The notes: generated by a model from the sequence alone, not told the origin. Numbered from the stretch's first letter, positions 33,714-43,558 are shown. The stretch: 47,817 nucleotides of DNA from Rhodopseudomonas sp. AAP120 (GCF_001295845.1 NZ_LJIC01000002.1:1-47817); one strand, 5' to 3'. A program made the numbers and translations.

Positions 33714-34595
33714 ATGGATATCGCCTTCGTCCTCATCAACGCGATCACCGTGGCGGCGATCTACGGCCTGATCGCGATCGCGGTGTCGATCACCTGGTCG
33801 AGTCTCGGGCTGGTCAATCTCGCCTACGGCTTCATCTTCTCGTTCGCCGGCTACGCCGCCTGGCTGATGGCGACGCAAGTCTCCAAGGACCCGTTCCTGG
33901 TCGCCGGCACCGGCATCGCGGCCGGCGCACTCGGCGGCATCATCGTCTGTCTCCTGGTGTTTATCCCGCTGCACGACAAGCCGGCCTTCACGTCGCGCGG
34001 CATGATCGCCACGCTGGCGATCAGCCTGATCGGCAGCCAGCTGTTCCTGATGCTGTTCGGCCCGACGTCGAAGTCGCTGCCCGATCTGTTCGGCCGCTGG
34101 CGCACCAAGATCTTCGACGTCACGCTGACCGCCGACAAGATCGGCATCGTGGCCTGCTCGGTCGCGATGCTGATCCTTGTCGTGGCGTGGATGAAGTCGA
34201 GCCGGCGCGGGCTGGAAATCCGCGCCATGATGATGAACCCGCACGCCGCTGCGATCGTCGGCATCGGCGTCCGCCGCACCGGCTTCTACGTCATGGGCCT
34301 GACCGGCGCGATGGCCGGCCTCGCCTCGGTGCTGCTGTCGCAGACCTATTACATCGCGCCGTTCTCCGGCCTGACGCCGCTGATCAAGGGCGTCTCGATC
34401 GCGCTGTGCGGCGGCCTCGGCTCGGTGCAGGGCGCCGTGATCGCCGCCATCCTGCTCGGTCTGGTCGAAGCGCTCACCAACAAGTTCCTCGGCGGCCAAT
34501 ATGTGCTGATGACGCAGTTCCTGGTGATCATCGCCATCCTGATCGTGCGGCCGCGCGGCATCTCCGGCATCGTCGACAAGGCGCGCGAGCAATAG
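33714..34595 (+). CDS. LivH-like ABC permease
   Basis: A 293-residue integral membrane protein with about 8 segments (VLINAITVAAIYGLIAIAVSI starts the first). The family loop that contacts the ATPase is present near SRRGLEIRAMMMNPHAAAIVGI, and GLTPLIKGVSIALCGGLGSVQGAV is the conserved C-terminal part. It heterodimerises with the LivM-like permease encoded directly downstream (1 bp gap). It is of normal length for the family and has no added domain. Confidence 0.93.
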   Translation: MDIAFVLINAITVAAIYGLIAIAVSITWSSLGLVNLAYGFIFSFAGYAAWLMATQVSKDPFLVAGTGIAAGALGGIIVCLLVFIPLHDKPAFTSRGMIATLAISLIGSQLFLMLFGPTSKSLPDLFGRWRTKIFDVTLTADKIGIVACSVAMLILVVAWMKSSRRGLEIRAMMMNPHAAAIVGIGVRRTGFYVMGLTGAMAGLASVLLSQTYYIAPFSGLTPLIKGVSIALCGGLGSVQGAVIAAILLGLVEALTNKFLGGQYVLMTQFLVIIAILIVRPRGISGIVDKAREQ

Positions 34596-34596
34596 A

Positions 34597-36261
34597 ATGA
34601 CAGATCAACCGCGCATCACGCCCCCGCCACCAACCTGGAAAAATCCGCTGGCCGCCTGGGGCACCGCCACCGGCAATTCCGAAGCGGCGACCGTTGCGGT
34701 GCCGGATCCGCGCGAGATCTGGCGCAAATCCACCGCCTACAAGGTCAAGACCTATCCGGTCGGCCGGCTCAAATACTTCATCGTCTGGCGCGCGCACGGC
34801 GCGAAGCTGTGGGAGCGGCTGCGCTGGTGGCCGACCCGGCGCAACCTGCTGGCGGTCAAGGGCCTGTACAACCGCAAGACCGCGATCGCCGAAAAGCGCA
34901 TCCTCGACCGTCGACCGATCTATTGGGCGCTGGCGCTGATCGGCCTGCTGATCGCCCCGCTGCTGTTTCCGCAGGCGCAGACCAACGCGCTGCTCACCGC
35001 CGGCGCAACCTTCGGCATCTTCGCGGCAATCAACGTGTGCTGGACCCTGATCATCGGCACCGCGTCGATCTTCTCGCTCGCCACCTATGCGGTGGTCGGC
35101 ACCGCGGCCTTCGTCACCTCGCTGCTGTCGATCCACTACGGCGTGCCATGGTACGCGATGCCGCCGATCGGCGCCGGCATCGGTCTGGTGTTCGGCCTGC
35201 TGATCGCGCTGCCGGCGCTGCGGCTCGACGGCTTCTACTACGCACTGCTGACGCTGGGTCTGAACGAGCTGTTCCGGGTGTTCTTCACCACCTCCAAACA
35301 GTTCGGTGCGTCCTCCGGTGGCCTGTACGGCGCCGACTCGTTCATCAGCCAGGCGTGGCCGCCGATGACGCAGTCGATGGTCGCGTATTATTCGTCGTTC
35401 CTGCTGCTGGTGCTGGCGCTATTCGTGTTCCGCTTCATCAATGGCAAGCGGCTCGGCCGCGTCCTGCGGATGGCGCCGGAAAAACACGAGGCGTTCGCGG
35501 CCGCCGCCGGCGTCGACTACAAGCGCGCCCGCATCACCATCTTCCTGCTGACCTCCGCGGCGCTCGGCTTCATCGGCGGGTTCTACGCCGCGCAGTATCG
35601 CGGCGTCGCCTATTCGATCTTCGATTTCCAGACGGTGCTGCTCGGCCTCGCCATGATCACCATCGGCGGCATCGGGCGGGCCGAAGGCGCCGTGCTCGGC
35701 ACCCTGGCGGTGATCTTCCTGCGCGACGTGCTGCTCGAATGGGGGCCGTGGCGCTATCTGATCATCGGGACGTTGATGCTGGGCGCCGTGCTGTTTCTCA
35801 ACAACGGCTATTTCGGAATCCGCAAGCAGTTCACCGCCTGGCGCGCGAAGAAGCGCGGCGAATGGCGCTCCACTCGCACCGAGAAAGGCGGCGAGGCGCT
35901 GCCCGAGGAAGCCACCGAGATCGACGACAAGGACGCGCTGTATTTCCGCCGCTACGACAAGATGCAGCGCGACTACCTCAAAGGTTTGATCTCGCCCGAG
36001 ATCATCGAGGAGCATCGCCGCCAGCCGCTGGGCCAGCATTCCGAGGCCCTGGAACGCGTGCTGCTGTATTTCCGCCGCGCCAAGATGGACGACAAATACG
36101 CGCTGCACGCCGCGTCGCCGCACGGCCCCTACAAGATCATCGCCTTCTCGGGCGTGCGCGGCGTCTCGCCGCGGCTGGTGGACGATCGCGAATACGGCAC
36201 GCTGGACGAGGGCTATCACGCCGTCTTCATGCGGCGCGTCCACGACCTGATGGAAAGCTGA
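34597..36261 (+). CDS. LivM-like ABC permease fused to a DMFase small-subunit-like domain
   Basis: A 554-residue protein; normal LivM is about 300-420. Residues 1-107 are a soluble, basic N-terminal extension (PTRRNLLAVKGLYNRKTAIA lies near its end). Residues about 108-410 hold some 8 membrane segments with the LivM marks LPALRLDGFYYALLTLGLNE and GGIGRAEGAVLGTLAVIFLR. A charged linker (RAKKRGEWRSTRTEKGGEA) leads to a domain at 446-554 (FRRYDKMQRDYLKG, EEHRRQPLGQHSEALERVLL, DDREYGTLDEGYHAVFMRRV). That domain aligns over its whole length with the 119-residue protein encoded next, about one third identical by eye, and should face the cytosol. It thus joins an importer permease to a subunit-like module of the hydrolase. 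Confidence 0.9.
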   Translation: MTDQPRITPPPPTWKNPLAAWGTATGNSEAATVAVPDPREIWRKSTAYKVKTYPVGRLKYFIVWRAHGAKLWERLRWWPTRRNLLAVKGLYNRKTAIAEKRILDRRPIYWALALIGLLIAPLLFPQAQTNALLTAGATFGIFAAINVCWTLIIGTASIFSLATYAVVGTAAFVTSLLSIHYGVPWYAMPPIGAGIGLVFGLLIALPALRLDGFYYALLTLGLNELFRVFFTTSKQFGASSGGLYGADSFISQAWPPMTQSMVAYYSSFLLLVLALFVFRFINGKRLGRVLRMAPEKHEAFAAAAGVDYKRARITIFLLTSAALGFIGGFYAAQYRGVAYSIFDFQTVLLGLAMITIGGIGRAEGAVLGTLAVIFLRDVLLEWGPWRYLIIGTLMLGAVLFLNNGYFGIRKQFTAWRAKKRGEWRSTRTEKGGEALPEEATEIDDKDALYFRRYDKMQRDYLKGLISPEIIEEHRRQPLGQHSEALERVLLYFRRAKMDDKYALHAASPHGPYKIIAFSGVRGVSPRLVDDREYGTLDEGYHAVFMRRVHDLMES

Positions 36262-36271
36262 GGGCGGGCCG

Positions 36272-36631
36272 ATGGCGGAGCCCCCAACCATCGACGTGCC
36301 GGATCAGGACGACCACGTCCGCGATCTGTTCGACCGGATGACCCGGGCCTATCTGCGGTCGGTGCTGAGCGACGAACTGATCGCCGAGCACGCGCGCGGC
36401 GATCACGGCCATGTCAGCGAGCCCCTGGCGCGGCTGCTCGCCTGGTGCCATCGCCGGCCGCGGCAGCAGCAATATGCCGTCAAGGCCGAAGCCGACGGCA
36501 GCTTCCGGCTGATCCGCTTCGCCGGGCGCGGACAGAAGCCCGTTTACGTCGGCGACGAGCGCTTCGTCACCTTGCAGGCGGCGCGGCACGGCGCGTTCCT
36601 TCGCCACGTTCAGGACCTCACAGAGAAGTAG
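36272..36631 (+). CDS. Putative DMFase small subunit
   Basis: A 119-residue cytosolic protein. Its pattern is DRMTRAYLRSVLSDELIAEH, SEPLARLLAWCHRR, YAVKAEADGSFRLIRFAG and DERFVTLQAARHGAFLRHVQ. It is homologous to the C-terminal domain of the preceding permease. It lies 2 bp before the large-subunit gene. N,N-dimethylformamidase (DmfA1-DmfA2) has a small subunit of about 130 residues encoded immediately before the large one, so size and position make this the small subunit; sequence recognition is by context and general resemblance, not a residue-level proof. It would support the large subunit's assembly. The internal duplication with the permease is the chief oddity. Confidence 0.7.
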   Translation: MAEPPTIDVPDQDDHVRDLFDRMTRAYLRSVLSDELIAEHARGDHGHVSEPLARLLAWCHRRPRQQQYAVKAEADGSFRLIRFAGRGQKPVYVGDERFVTLQAARHGAFLRHVQDLTEK

Positions 36632-36633
36632 AG

Positions 36634-38955
36634 ATGGCTCAGCAGAAGATCTTCGGATACGCCGACCGCCTTTCTGTCCGCCCCGGCGAAAACATCACCT
36701 TCCATGTCAATTGCGACGGCGCCAGCGAAGCGGACGCCAGGCTGGTTCGGCTGATCCACGGCGACAGCAGCCCCGCCGGCCCCGGGCATGTCGAGGTCGA
36801 GGTCGACAGCGCGGTCAACGGCAGCTGGGCGGTGAAGAAGCAGTTCACCCAGCTCGGCAGCTATCTCGAGGTCGAAGACCCCTCGCGCAAACTGGACGTA
36901 TCCGGCAGCCTCACGCTGATGGCGTTCGTGTGGCCGACGCTGCCGCACAAGGGCAACCGCCAGACCATTCTCGGCCGCTGGGACACGCTGCGCAACGCCG
37001 GCTACGCGCTCGGTATCAACCCCGCAGGACATCTGGAGTTCTGGGTCGGCAACGGCACCGAGGTCGACTACGTCACCGCCGAGCTGCCGCTCGTCGCCAA
37101 GGTCTGGTACTTCGTCGCGGTGTCGTATGATCGCGCCAGCGGCCGCGCAGAGATCTATCAGGAGGGCGTGCTCAACCGCTACAATTCGCTGATCAGCAAG
37201 GTGGTGCCGCACGACTATGCCAGCCACGTCGCCCAGCACTTCCGCTTCGCGCCGGACAACCGGCCCGACGTGCCGTTCCTGATCGCCGGGGCACGCGACG
37301 AACACAAACTGCGCGGCCCGTTCGTCAGCGACCTATATGCGGGCAAGATCGACCGTCCGGCGATCTGCGGCCGCGCGCTGACCCGCGCCGAACTCGATCA
37401 TTGCCGCAAGGGCGGCCTGCCGCCGGAAGCCGACATCCTGGCCTATTGGGACACGTCGAAAGGCTACACCGCGCACGGCATCGGCCACGACGTCATCGAC
37501 ATCGGTCCGCACAAGCTCGACGCCAAAGGCTTCAACCACCCGGTACGCGGCATGACCGGCTGGAACTGGACCGGCAAGGACGACTGCTTCCGGCTCGATC
37601 CGTCGCAATATGGCGGCATCGAATTCCATCCCGACGCCGTCACCGATTGCCGCTGGGAGCCGACCAAGACCTTCACGGTTCCGGCCGATCTGAAGAGCGG
37701 CATCTATGCGATGCGGCTGCGGATCGGGCCCGGCACCGGCATCGCCGAAGAGTACATCGTGTTCGTGGTGCGGCCAGCGAAGCCGAACGGGAAGCTGTGT
37801 TTCCTGGTGCCGACCGCGAGCTATCTGGCGTACGGCAACGAGTCGCTCTCCTTCGACGCCCACATCATCCAGCCGATGACCGGCCAGCCGCCGGTCGTCA
37901 CCGATCTCGACGTCGAAACCTACGAGCATCGCGAATACGGCCTGTCGACCTACGATCACTACGAGGACGACGCCGGCGTCTGCTTCTCGTCCTACCTGCG
38001 GCCGATCGTCAACATGCGGCCGAAATATCGCATGTCGAGCATGAACATCACCTGGCAGTTCCCGGCCGATCTGTCGATCGTCGCCTGGATCGACCACATG
38101 GGCTACGATTGCGACTTCATCACCGACGAGGACCTCGACCGCGAAGGCGTCGAGTTGCTGAAGCCGTATCTATGCGTGATGAGCGGCACCCATCCGGAAT
38201 ACGTCTCGGAGAAGATGCTCGATGCGCAGGAGGATTACGTCGCCGGTGGCGGCCGGCTGATCTATATGGGCGGCAACGGCTATTACTGGGTGGTGGGATT
38301 CGACCCGGAAGTGCCGGCCTGCATGGAGGTGCGCAAGCTCGATAGCGGCATGCGCGCCTGGGCCGCCAAGCCCGGCGAGCACTATTTGCAGACCACCGGG
38401 GAGAAGAGCGGGCTGTGGCGCAATCGCGGCCGCGCGCCGCAGAAGCTGACCGGCGTCGGCTTCATCGCCGAAGGCTTCGAAACCGCCGCGCCGTATCGCA
38501 AGATGCCCGACGCCTGGCACCGCACGGTGTCGTGGATCACCGAAGGGGTCGAAGGCGAGATCATCGGCGATTGCGGCCTCGCCTATGGGGCCGCCGCCGG
38601 TGTCGAACTCGACCGCTACGACCTGTCGCTCGGCACGCCGCCGCACACCAAGATCATCGCCTCGTCGGGCGGGCATTCCGACAACTACGTGCTGGTGACG
38701 GAGGAACTGCTTTACGCCTATGCGGGCCTCACCGGCTCTCTGGATTATCGCATCCGCGGCGACATCACCTACTTCACCGCGCCGAACGACGGCGCGGTGT
38801 TTTCGACCGGCTCGATCGGCTACGGCCAGGCATTGCCGGCCAACGGCTTCGACAACTCCGCATCACGCGTCCTCGCCAATGTGGTGGACGCCTTCCTGAA
38901 GCCGGGCCGCCTGCCCGGTAGCCACTGGACCGTCGAGGAGAAGCAGTGGCGCTAA
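36634..38955 (+). CDS. N,N-dimethylformamidase-type large subunit
   Basis: A 773-residue protein of the DMFase large (beta) subunit family, whose known member hydrolyses dimethylformamide to dimethylamine and formate. Residues about 75-215 are a LamG/ConA-like jelly roll (TILGRWDTLRNAGYALGIN; VWYFVAVSYDRASGRAEIYQ). Residues about 380-720 are the catalytic part, with a glutamine-amidotransferase-like core (EDYVAGGGRLIYMGGNGYYW). The characterised enzyme holds one iron with two Tyr and one Glu, close to a His; matching candidates here are Y400 (SYLAYGN), Y440 (LSTYDHY), H520 and E522 (SGTHPEY). There is no signal peptide, so it is cytosolic. It ends the seven-gene operon, after the importer that would supply its substrate. 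The real substrate may be another N-substituted amide. Confidence 0.88.
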   Translation: MAQQKIFGYADRLSVRPGENITFHVNCDGASEADARLVRLIHGDSSPAGPGHVEVEVDSAVNGSWAVKKQFTQLGSYLEVEDPSRKLDVSGSLTLMAFVWPTLPHKGNRQTILGRWDTLRNAGYALGINPAGHLEFWVGNGTEVDYVTAELPLVAKVWYFVAVSYDRASGRAEIYQEGVLNRYNSLISKVVPHDYASHVAQHFRFAPDNRPDVPFLIAGARDEHKLRGPFVSDLYAGKIDRPAICGRALTRAELDHCRKGGLPPEADILAYWDTSKGYTAHGIGHDVIDIGPHKLDAKGFNHPVRGMTGWNWTGKDDCFRLDPSQYGGIEFHPDAVTDCRWEPTKTFTVPADLKSGIYAMRLRIGPGTGIAEEYIVFVVRPAKPNGKLCFLVPTASYLAYGNESLSFDAHIIQPMTGQPPVVTDLDVETYEHREYGLSTYDHYEDDAGVCFSSYLRPIVNMRPKYRMSSMNITWQFPADLSIVAWIDHMGYDCDFITDEDLDREGVELLKPYLCVMSGTHPEYVSEKMLDAQEDYVAGGGRLIYMGGNGYYWVVGFDPEVPACMEVRKLDSGMRAWAAKPGEHYLQTTGEKSGLWRNRGRAPQKLTGVGFIAEGFETAAPYRKMPDAWHRTVSWITEGVEGEIIGDCGLAYGAAAGVELDRYDLSLGTPPHTKIIASSGGHSDNYVLVTEELLYAYAGLTGSLDYRIRGDITYFTAPNDGAVFSTGSIGYGQALPANGFDNSASRVLANVVDAFLKPGRLPGSHWTVEEKQWR

Positions 38956-39006
38956 AGCGCTTCATCGCTTGATTGAAACGATCCGACCGTTCGCAGGCAC
39001 TGAGTC

Positions 39007-39111
39007 CTCATCCTGAGGAGCCCGGCGAAGCCGGGCGTCTCGAAGGATGGGGCAACCTATTCTTTGTAGCCCATGGTTCGAGACGGCGCTACGCGCCTCC
39101 TCACCATGAGG
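39007..39111. repeat. Composite REP element (two hairpins) after the amide operon
   Basis: CTCATCCTGAGGAGCCCGGC with GCCGGGCGTCTCGAAGGATG, then CCATGGTTCGAGACGGCGC with GCGCCTCCTCACCATGAG. It is the best-conserved copy of the 18574 and 29161 element, and sits 52 bp after the operon's last stop, between it and convergent bioA. The rest of the 256-bp gap shows nothing else. Confidence 0.88.
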
Positions 39112-39211
39112 TTGTGCGTGTGGCGGCAGTCACTGATCTTCCCCTTTGATTCCAAGAAAAGCAGAGCTGCTCTAATTGGAGTGCGCGTTTCAACTCGCGA
39201 TCCAGCCGACG

Positions 39212-40477
39212 TCAAACGGCACGCCGATCGACGATCTCGTCGATCGCGTCATACACGAGATCGAGATCCGCCTCCGTGCTGCAATAAGGCGGCATCAGGT
39301 AGATCGTGTTGCCGAGCGGCCTGACCAGTAGATTGCGGGCGCGGAAGGCCTCGTACAGCATGGGGCCGATATTCGCCATGTAGCCGGCATCGCCGGCGAC
39401 GACGTCGAGCGCCGCGATGGTGCCGAGTTGGCGCACGTTTTCGAAGCGGCCATCGACGCGGAAGCGATCGAGCTTGCGGGTCTGCAGCGTGGTGAGCGCG
39501 TCGATGCGCTGCATCACCGGCTCGCTATCCCAGACTTCGAGATTGGCCAGCGCCGCCGCGCAGGCGATCGGGTTGGCGGTGTAGGAGCTGGAGTGGAAGA
39601 AGGTGCGGGTGCGGTCGGGCGAGTAGTGCGCGTCGAAGATGTCGCCGCGGCACAGCGTCACCGCCAGCGGCAGCGAGCCGCCGGTGAGGCCCTTGGAGTA
39701 GCAGGCGATGTCCGGCGCGATGCCGGCCTGCTCGCAGGCGAAGCGGGTGCCGGTGCGGCCCCAGCCGGTCATCACCTCGTCGGCGATGAACAGGACATCG
39801 TGCCGCTCGCACACCCGCTTCATCTCCGCCAGCACCGCGGGCGGATAGATCAGCATGCCGCCGGCGCCAAGGATTAGCGGCTCGACGATCAGCGCCGCAA
39901 CGCCACCTGCCGCGCAAGCAGCGTCGAGCGCATCGAGTGTCATTTGCTCGCGGCCCGATTCCGGAAACGGAATGCGGTCCACGGCAAACAGCAGCGGATC
40001 ATACGGCGCGTTGAACACGCCGCGCTCGCCGACCGACATGCCGCCAATGGTGTCGCCGTGATACGCGCCCTGCAGCGCCAAAATGCGCGTGCGGCTTTCA
40101 CCGCGATGCCGCCAGAAGCCGAGCGCCATCTTAAGCGCGACCTCGACCGAGGTCGAGCCGCTGTCGGAGAAGAATACGTATTCCAGCTGCGGCGGCGTAA
40201 TCTCGATCAGCCGCCGCGCCAGTCGCTCCGCCGGCTCGTGGGTGAAGCCGGCGAAGATGACCTGATCGAGCCTGTCGGCCTGCGCCTTGATGGCCTGCAC
40301 GATGTGCGGATGGCGATGGCCGTGGGTGATCACCCACCAGGACGAGATCGCATCATAGATGCGCCGGCCGTCGGTTGCTTCCAGCCACGCGCCCTCGCCG
40401 CGCGCGATCGGGATCGCCTCAGGCTGCACCGCGTGCTGGGTGAACGGATGCCAGACGGGGGATTTGGAGGTCATCAA
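39212..40477 (-). CDS. bioA: Adenosylmethionine-8-amino-7-oxononanoate aminotransferase
   Basis: A 421-residue class-III PLP aminotransferase. It converts 8-amino-7-oxononanoate (KAPA) to 7,8-diaminopelargonate in biotin synthesis, with S-adenosylmethionine as amino donor. Visible marks are the opening [26 protein letters not shown], the dihydroxy-binding [16 protein letters not shown], the PLP-phosphate [17 protein letters not shown], the Asp in [14 protein letters not shown] and the Schiff-base Lys in [16 protein letters not shown]. It is the last of bioF-bioD-bioA; its ATG overlaps the bioD stop (ATGA). Length is normal for the family. Confidence 0.95.
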   Translation of the reverse strand: MMTSKSPVWHPFTQHAVQPEAIPIARGEGAWLEATDGRRIYDAISSWWVITHGHRHPHIVQAIKAQADRLDQVIFAGFTHEPAERLARRLIEITPPQLEYVFFSDSGSTSVEVALKMALGFWRHRGESRTRILALQGAYHGDTIGGMSVGERGVFNAPYDPLLFAVDRIPFPESGREQMTLDALDAACAAGGVAALIVEPLILGAGGMLIYPPAVLAEMKRVCERHDVLFIADEVMTGWGRTGTRFACEQAGIAPDIACYSKGLTGGSLPLAVTLCRGDIFDAHYSPDRTRTFFHSSSYTANPIACAAALANLEVWDSEPVMQRIDALTTLQTRKLDRFRVDGRFENVRQLGTIAALDVVAGDAGYMANIGPMLYEAFRARNLLVRPLGNTIYLMPPYCSTEADLDLVYDAIDEIVDRRAV

Positions 40478-41109
40478 TCAGCCTTCAGGAAATCAGCAGC
40501 GTTGAAGTTCGCCGCGAACGCGGCGCGCAGCGCCGCAGCGTCGAGTGTCAGCAGATGCGGCAGCCGGCCGAGCCGCTTCGCGCCGCTGAAATCGCCAATG
40601 ACGCGCTCGGACTCGGCATTCTCGTCGCCGATAAAGGCGATGCCGAGCAGCGGGATGTGGCGGGCGCGCAGCGCCTCGACCGACAGCAGCGTGTGATTGA
40701 TGGTGCCGAGCGTGGTGCGGGCGCACAGCACCACGGGCGCCTGCCAGCGCGCGAACACATCGATGGTCAGCAGCGTCCGCGTCAGCGGCACCAACAGGCC
40801 GCCGGCGCCTTCGATCACCAGTGGCCGCTCGGTGCGCGGCAGCACCAGTCGCTCCGGATCGATCGTGATGCCATCGAGCTCAGCGGCGAGATGCGGCGAG
40901 GCCGGCGTGTTCAGTCGATACGCTTCCGGCAGCAGCCGCGCTTCGGGCAGCCCCGACAATTGCAGCACGCTGTCGCGATCGGTGCCGTCATCGAGCCCAG
41001 CCTGCACCGGCTTCCAATAATCAGCGTCGAGCGCGCCGGCGAGCGCGGCGGCGAACACGGTCTTGCCGACGCCGGTATCGGTGCCGGTGACGATGATGCG
41101 CGCGCTCAT
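40474..41109 (-). CDS. bioD: Dethiobiotin synthetase
   Basis: A 211-residue ATP-dependent carboxylase that closes the ureido ring to give dethiobiotin. The P-loop is [15 protein letters not shown] at residues 8-22, and [20 protein letters not shown] is the family's DE/GAGG motif with the Mg-binding Glu. [20 protein letters not shown] is the Thr-loop region. It overlaps both neighbours by ATGA, so the three bio genes are translationally coupled. Confidence 0.95.
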   Translation of the reverse strand: MSARIIVTGTDTGVGKTVFAAALAGALDADYWKPVQAGLDDGTDRDSVLQLSGLPEARLLPEAYRLNTPASPHLAAELDGITIDPERLVLPRTERPLVIEGAGGLLVPLTRTLLTIDVFARWQAPVVLCARTTLGTINHTLLSVEALRARHIPLLGIAFIGDENAESERVIGDFSGAKRLGRLPHLLTLDAAALRAAFAANFNAADFLKAD

Positions 41110-42236
41110 GCGGCCATCCGCATGTCTTCGGCCAGTGCCGCGAACAGATCTGCGACGATCGCCTCGTCGATATTCGCCGTCAGCGCGATGCGCAGCCGCG
41201 CGGTGCCCTCCGGCACGGTCGGCGGCCTAATGGCGCGAATGTCGAAGCCGCGCCGCTGCAGCGACGCCGCCACCGCGACCGCCGCCTGATCGGCGCCGAT
41301 CACCACCGGCACGATGTGCGAGCCCGACGCCTGCAGCCCGCAGGTCCGGCGCAATTCGCGCTCAGCGAAGGTCACCAGCCGCGCCAGCCGCTCGCGCCGC
41401 TCCGGATTGGTGCGCGACAGCTCGATCGCCGCGCGGGTGATCGCCGCAGTCAGCGGCGACGGCGCGGTGGCGAAGATGAAAGGCCGCGACCGGTTGACGA
41501 GAAAGTCGCGGATCACCCGCGGCGCCACGATGAAGCCGCCGACCGTGCCGAGCGCCTTGCCGCAGGTGTGCAGCGTGACGACGTTGGGCCGCCCCTCGAA
41601 CCGCGCCGCGAGGCCGCGGCCGTTCGGCCCGAGCACACCGGTGGCGTGCGCCTCGTCGATCACCAGCATGGCGTCGTGCCGATCGGCGATGGCGAACAGG
41701 CCGTCGAGATCGGGACTGTCGCCGTCCATGCTGTACAGGCTCTCGACCGACAGCCACGGCCGCCCCTTGCCGCCCGCCGTGCGCCAGCGCACGATCGCGG
41801 TCTCGAACGCGTCGATATCGTTGTGCGCCACGCCGACGAACTCGGCACGGCCGCGGCGCAGCCCCTCGTGCACGCTGGCGTGGATCAGCTCGTCATGCAC
41901 CACAAGATCGCCGCGCTGCGGCAGCGTCGAGAAGATCGCCTGATTGGCGACGAAGCCGCCGCCGAAATACAGCGCGGTCTCGGCGCCGAAATACGCCGCC
42001 GCCTCGGCCTCCAGTGCCTCGTGCTCCGGATGATTGCCGCGCAGCAGCCGCGACCCACCCGACCCGACCGGCACGCCCCGCGCCACCGCCGCGGCCGCCG
42101 CGCGGCTCAGCTCCGCGGATTCGGCGAGCCCCAGATAGTCGTTCGACGTGAAGTCGATCCCCGCCCGCGCCTTCAGCGCCCGCAGCCGCCCCCGCCCCGC
42201 CAACCCGCGCAGATCGGCCTCGAAAACCTCATGCAT
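41106..42236 (-). CDS. bioF: 8-amino-7-oxononanoate synthase
   Basis: A 376-residue PLP-dependent alpha-oxoamine synthase joining alanine and pimeloyl-ACP/CoA to KAPA. Marks: [76 protein letters not shown] and the PLP Lys in [15 protein letters not shown] (most family members have TLSKAxG). It is the first gene of the operon. bioB is not in the window, so it must be elsewhere, as in several alphaproteobacteria. Confidence 0.95.
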   Translation of the reverse strand: MHEVFEADLRGLAGRGRLRALKARAGIDFTSNDYLGLAESAELSRAAAAAVARGVPVGSGGSRLLRGNHPEHEALEAEAAAYFGAETALYFGGGFVANQAIFSTLPQRGDLVVHDELIHASVHEGLRRGRAEFVGVAHNDIDAFETAIVRWRTAGGKGRPWLSVESLYSMDGDSPDLDGLFAIADRHDAMLVIDEAHATGVLGPNGRGLAARFEGRPNVVTLHTCGKALGTVGGFIVAPRVIRDFLVNRSRPFIFATAPSPLTAAITRAAIELSRTNPERRERLARLVTFAERELRRTCGLQASGSHIVPVVIGADQAAVAVAASLQRRGFDIRAIRPPTVPEGTARLRIALTANIDEAIVADLFAALAEDMRMAA

Positions 42237-42503
42237 GATCGTGATTCATCCTGATGTGCCGCCCGTGCGGACCCTGCCCGCGCGGCGCCCAAAACACTTG
42301 CCCCAAGGCGCTGCGGCCGACGCCGACGGCCAGGCAGCCGCCCTGCTTAGCCGCGAAGCCTCATCCGCAAAACCCAGCGCTCCGCATGCCCGCCCGACCG
42401 GGCAGCAATGCGGCGGAGAGGGGCAGGCTCAAGTCTGCGCGCAGCGCTGCATTCAGCGCAAGCGGCTGAGAAACATCGATAAATATGTCTATCGGGGAAG
42501 GGA

Positions 42504-42579
42504 TGGTGCCCAGGGGCGGGATCGAACCACCGACACTGCGATTTTCAGTCGCATGCTCTACCAACTGAGCTACCTGGGC
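42504..42579 (-). tRNA. tRNA-Phe (GAA)
   Basis: Reads on the minus strand as a complete cloverleaf: acceptor GCCCAGG pairing with CCTGGGC, D-arm AGCTCAGTTGGTAGAGC, anticodon loop ACTGAAAAT with GAA, and T-arm with GGTTCGATCC. Discriminator A and CCA are encoded in the gene (42504-42506). It lies between bioF (downstream) and yacG (upstream), all on the minus strand. Confidence 0.98.
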
Positions 42580-42753
42580 GTTCCGCCGGGCGATGCCGGG
42601 GGAGCGCCGGTTTATAGTCAGCCGAACCGGCGCTGTCCACCCGTCCGCAACATCCAAATGACAGGAAAATCGGGGATGGTCCGGACGGCCCGATCGCGCC
42701 TCGGCCACGGCGGCAGACCGGGGCCCCGGAACCGCGGATCGCCGCCTGAAGGC

Positions 42754-42945
42754 TCAGTCCTCGTCGTCGTCCGCGGGTGCAGCCGGGATGGCGTAGGAGC
42801 CGGACAGCCAACGATTCAGATCGACGTCGCGGCAGCGCTCGCTGCAGAACGGGTGCGAGTCCGGCGTCGCCGGCTTGCCGCAGATCGGGCAGCTTTTGGC
42901 CTTGGCCGGCTTGGCGGCCTTTCCGGCGGGCGTCTCAGGAGGCAT
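42754..42945 (-). CDS. yacG: DNA gyrase inhibitor YacG
   Basis: A 63-residue zinc-finger protein. The C-P-I-C pair (SCPICGKPA) and C-S-E-R-C ([16 protein letters not shown]) bind one Zn. YacG binds GyrB and inhibits gyrase. The N-terminal 16 residues are Ala/Lys-rich, and the acidic C terminus DDDED is typical. The first 11 bp overlap the 3' end of maf, so the two are coupled. It is of normal length for an alphaproteobacterial YacG. Confidence 0.93.
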   Translation of the reverse strand: MPPETPAGKAAKPAKAKSCPICGKPATPDSHPFCSERCRDVDLNRWLSGSYAIPAAPADDDED

Positions 42946-43558
42946 TGAGCCAGCCGTGGCGGATCGGGAAGCCTTCGCCGCCGAGCAGGTTCACCGTCTC
43001 GTACAGCGGCAGGCCGACGATGTTGGTGTAGGAGCCGACGATCTTGACCACGAAGCTGCCGGCGATGCCCTGCACCGCATAGCCCCCGGCCTTGCCGCGC
43101 CATTCGCCGGAGGCGACGTAGCCGTCGATATCCTCTTCGTTCAGCCGCTTGAACCGCACCTTGGTTTCGACCAGCCGCTGCCGGAAGCCGCCTTTCGGCG
43201 TCACCAGGCAGATCGCCGAATAGACCCGGTGGTTGCGGCCCGACAGCAGCCGCAGGCACTGCGACGCCTCGTCGACCAGTTCGGCTTTCGGCAGGATGCG
43301 GCGGCCGACGGCCACCACCGTATCGGCGGTCAGCACGAAGGCGCCGCGCAGGTCGTCGTCGAGCTGCACCGACTTCAGCGCCGCTTCGGCCTTGGCGCGG
43401 GCCAGCCGCGTGGCGCAGGCGCGCGGCAGCTCGCCCTTGGTCGGGGTCTCGTCGACATCGGCCGGGCGCAGCGCGTCGGGCTCGATGCCCGCCTGGTTGA
43501 GCAGAGCGAGCCGGCGCGGCGAAGCGGACGCGAGAACGAGTTTGGGACGGCCGGACAT
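42935..43558 (-). CDS. maf: Maf-like nucleotide pyrophosphatase
   Basis: A 207-residue Maf/YhdE/YceF family dNTP/NTP pyrophosphatase, which removes abnormal nucleotides. The N-terminal motif is [17 protein letters not shown] (S-x-SPRR), and [14 protein letters not shown] plus [11 protein letters not shown] are the Asp and substrate-binding motifs. The start is ATG 43558 at the conserved N-terminus; the open frame extends upstream with unrelated residues. It precedes yacG, the usual alphaproteobacterial order. Confidence 0.93.
   Translation of the reverse strand: MSGRPKLVLASASPRRLALLNQAGIEPDALRPADVDETPTKGELPRACATRLARAKAEAALKSVQLDDDLRGAFVLTADTVVAVGRRILPKAELVDEASQCLRLLSGRNHRVYSAICLVTPKGGFRQRLVETKVRFKRLNEEDIDGYVASGEWRGKAGGYAVQGIAGSFVVKIVGSYTNIVGLPLYETVNLLGGEGFPIRHGWLNAS

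Noticed and set aside
42361-42708. A minus-strand open frame containing QLVEHATENRSVGGSIPPLG
   Set aside because: This is the well-known false protein read from a tRNA-Phe gene; the frame crosses the tRNA at 42504-42579.
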